Source: an uncultured Pseudomonadota bacterium
GTDB lineage: Bacteria; Pseudomonadota; Gammaproteobacteria; Burkholderiales; Usitatibacteraceae
Reading direction: 5' to 3'
Assembly (NCBI GenBank): GCA_946885905.1
Contig: CAMPHL010000147.1
Span: forward strand, 1 to 6,728
Length of the DNA: 6,728 bases
Shown here: positions 5,478-6,728 of the stretch, piece after piece
Layout: each line of letters starts with the position of its first letter
How positions within the stretch are numbered: position 1 is the stretch's first letter
Program-made: the position numbers and the translations under genes
The notes under the pieces: model-generated
What the model saw: only the letters and a program-made list of their open reading frames with translations
Database searches by the model: none
Told to the model about the DNA's origin: nothing

Positions 5478-5874
5478 GTACCTCGTTGTGGGCGCTCACG
5501 CCCTTGCCGCGTACGGCCACGTCCGTGCTACCGGTGACCTCGACGTGTGGGTGCGGCCCGAAGGCGGCAATGCCAGGCGCGTCATCGAAGCGCTGCACGA
5601 GTTCGGTGCCCCGGTCCAGGACCTCGCCGTAGCCGACCTCTGTCTGGCGGGAACGGTCTTCCAGATCGGGGTAGCGCCCATCCGCATCGACGTCTTGACC
5701 GCTATCGACGGCGTGACTTTCGAGGAGGCCTGGCCCGATCGACTCGTCGCGCGCTTCGTCGACCTCGAGGTTGCGGTCCTGTCAGCTGCTCACCTGGTTC
5801 GCAACAAGCGGACCGTCGGCCGCACCCAGGACCTGGCAGACGTGGAGTGGCTGGAGAAGCACGGCAAGCGTTAG
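5425..5874 (+). CDS. Small nucleotidyltransferase (minimal NTase / AbiEii-like fold)
   Basis: The 149-residue cytoplasmic protein begins at TTG with MSPDFRDLLSAFNAHRVEYL. The polymerase-beta-type nucleotidyltransferase motif is complete: V22-G23-A24 with the DLD pair at Asp38 and Asp40 (RATGDLDVWVRP), and a third acidic residue at Asp89 in IRIDVLTAIDG. The C-terminal N127-K128 ... G132-R133-T-Q135-D136-L-A-D139 block resembles AbiEii/MenA-like nucleotidyltransferases, which transfer nucleotides to RNA or protein targets and often act as toxins or defence enzymes. No target can be named here. The TTG start is supported by GGAG 8 bases upstream and by the family N-terminus. It overlaps the 65-residue gene by 53 bases, so the two are one transcript. 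Codon choice looks slightly less GC-extreme than in the neighbours, consistent with an acquired module. The gene ends 19 bases from the convergent phnW-like gene. Confidence 0.85.
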   Translation: MSPDFRDLLSAFNAHRVEYLVVGAHALAAYGHVRATGDLDVWVRPEGGNARRVIEALHEFGAPVQDLAVADLCLAGTVFQIGVAPIRIDVLTAIDGVTFEEAWPDRLVARFVDLEVAVLSAAHLVRNKRTVGRTQDLADVEWLEKHGKR

Positions 5875-5893
5875 GTGGAGCACTGCACCAGCT

Positions 5894-6728
5894 TCAGGCC
5901 GCCGCCAGGCTCTTCGGCGTCACCTGCTCCACTCCCATCTCCTTCAGCGCCTCCGCCACGGCCGAGACGACGTTCCTCATCTCGTTGGCGTCGATCGCGC
6001 CGATGCAGCCCACGCGGAAGGTCTCGACCTGGGTGAGCTTGCCGGGATAAAGGATGTAGCCACGCGCCTTCACCTTCTCGTAGAACGGCTTGAAGGAATA
6101 GGCCGCATCGCCGGGAGCATGGAAGGTGACGATCACCGGGGCCTGCACCTGGCGCGGCAGGAAGGTGCGAAAGCCCAGCGCGGCCATGCCCTCGACCAGC
6201 GTCTCGCAGTTCTTGCGGTAGCGCGCGCCGCGCGCCGCCGTGCCGCCCTCGGCCTTGAACTGGTCGAGCGCGCTGCGGAAGGCCGCGACAACGTGCGTGG
6301 GCGGCGTGAAGCGCCATTGCGTCGTCTTCTGCATGTAGGTCCACTGGTCGTGCAAGTCCATCGCGAGCGAGTGCGAGTTGCCCTGGCTCTTCTCCAGCGC
6401 CGCGCGCCGGCAGATCACGACGCCCATGCCGGGAGGACCCTCGATGCACTTGCCGGATGCCGCCACCACGGCGTCGACCGGGTACTTCGAGACGTCGATC
6501 TCGATCGCCCCGAACGAGCTCATCGCATCGACGATCAACCCCTTGCCATGGCGCGCGCACACGGCCGCGATCTCGGGCAGCGGATTCAGGATGCCGGTGC
6601 CGGTCTCGCAGTGCACCTGCGCCACATGCGTGATCGCAGGATCGCGCGCGATCGCCTCCTCCACCATCGCCGCCGTCGGATGCTTGTCCTCGGCGATGTC
6701 GATCGCCGTGCAGGCGCGGCCGAGGTAC
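5894..6728 (-). CDS. phnW: 2-aminoethylphosphonate--pyruvate transaminase-like class V aminotransferase (N-terminus cut by window edge)
   Basis: The C-terminal 277 residues of a pyridoxal-phosphate enzyme are present; about 90-100 residues are missing beyond the right edge. The reading frame is open to the last base, so the ATG at 6667 is internal. Counting from that Met, the visible landmarks are [12 protein letters not shown] (19-30), the cofactor aspartate Asp47 in VDAMSSFGA, the Schiff-base Lys73 in [36 protein letters not shown], and [17 protein letters not shown] near the end. This set is characteristic of PhnW, which converts 2-aminoethylphosphonate and pyruvate to phosphonoacetaldehyde and alanine in the cytoplasm, for phosphonate breakdown. 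A related alanine--glyoxylate type specificity is possible. No phnX or phosphonate transporter is visible in this window; they could lie further right. Its 3' end faces the nucleotidyltransferase with no clear terminator between. Confidence 0.85.
   Translation of the reverse strand, partial: YLGRACTAIDIAEDKHPTAAMVEEAIARDPAITHVAQVHCETGTGILNPLPEIAAVCARHGKGLIVDAMSSFGAIEIDVSKYPVDAVVAASGKCIEGPPGMGVVICRRAALEKSQGNSHSLAMDLHDQWTYMQKTTQWRFTPPTHVVAAFRSALDQFKAEGGTAARGARYRKNCETLVEGMAALGFRTFLPRQVQAPVIVTFHAPGDAAYSFKPFYEKVKARGYILYPGKLTQVETFRVGCIGAIDANEMRNVVSAVAEALKEMGVEQVTPKSLAAA

Noticed and set aside
5875..5893. Imperfect inverted repeat TGGAGCA/TGCACCA between the convergent genes as a terminator
   Set aside because: One mismatch, a one-base loop and no U-run; it cannot form a plausible intrinsic terminator.
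6640..6710. Clustered CGATCGC-type palindromic words near the right edge
   Set aside because: They fall in frame within phnW codons (Ala/Ile/Asp) and are expected in GC-rich DNA; no regular spacing.

Overview
The window is GC-rich DNA with nine protein-coding genes packed almost end to end; two of them run off the edges. No RNA gene, insertion sequence or CRISPR array is visible. The dapA-bamC-metallo-beta-lactamase-fold order on one strand, the protein sequences and the base composition point to a betaproteobacterium (Burkholderiales-like or a relative). This is an inference from gene order and sequence character, not a database result.

Left block (1-2809, minus strand). In reading direction there is a small SAM-dependent methyltransferase, then dapA (lysine/diaminopimelate synthesis), bamC (outer-membrane BAM-complex lipoprotein) and the first 45 codons of a YycJ/WalJ-type metallo-beta-lactamase-fold hydrolase. 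dapA and bamC are 19 bases apart, and bamC and the hydrolase share one base (TAGTG). The last three therefore look like one operon, with a likely promoter just upstream of dapA. A 9-bp perfect inverted repeat spans the methyltransferase stop codon and reaches into that promoter.

Middle block (about 2808-5225, plus strand). A membrane-anchored two-heme cytochrome c starts back-to-back with the methyltransferase, with start codons 20 bases or less apart. A GrpB/UPF0157 nucleotidyltransferase-fold protein follows, and 2 bases after it a cupin/JmjC-type Fe(II) oxygenase-like protein whose C-terminal metal motif closely resembles the asparaginyl hydroxylase FIH.

Right block (5226-6728). A compact two-gene accessory module (5245-5874, plus strand) encodes a 65-residue protein and, overlapping it by 53 bases, a 149-residue minimal nucleotidyltransferase with an intact catalytic acidic triad. 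It has its own near-consensus sigma-70 promoter (TGGACA, 17 bases, GATAAT), placed so that transcription should begin at or next to the ATG, suggesting a leaderless mRNA. The module ends 19 bases from the convergent 3' end of a phnW-like 2-aminoethylphosphonate transaminase that runs off the right edge.

The most interesting part is this small-protein/nucleotidyltransferase pair. Its architecture resembles a toxin-antitoxin or defence module, but no such function can be shown from sequence alone. The left block is ordinary housekeeping DNA.
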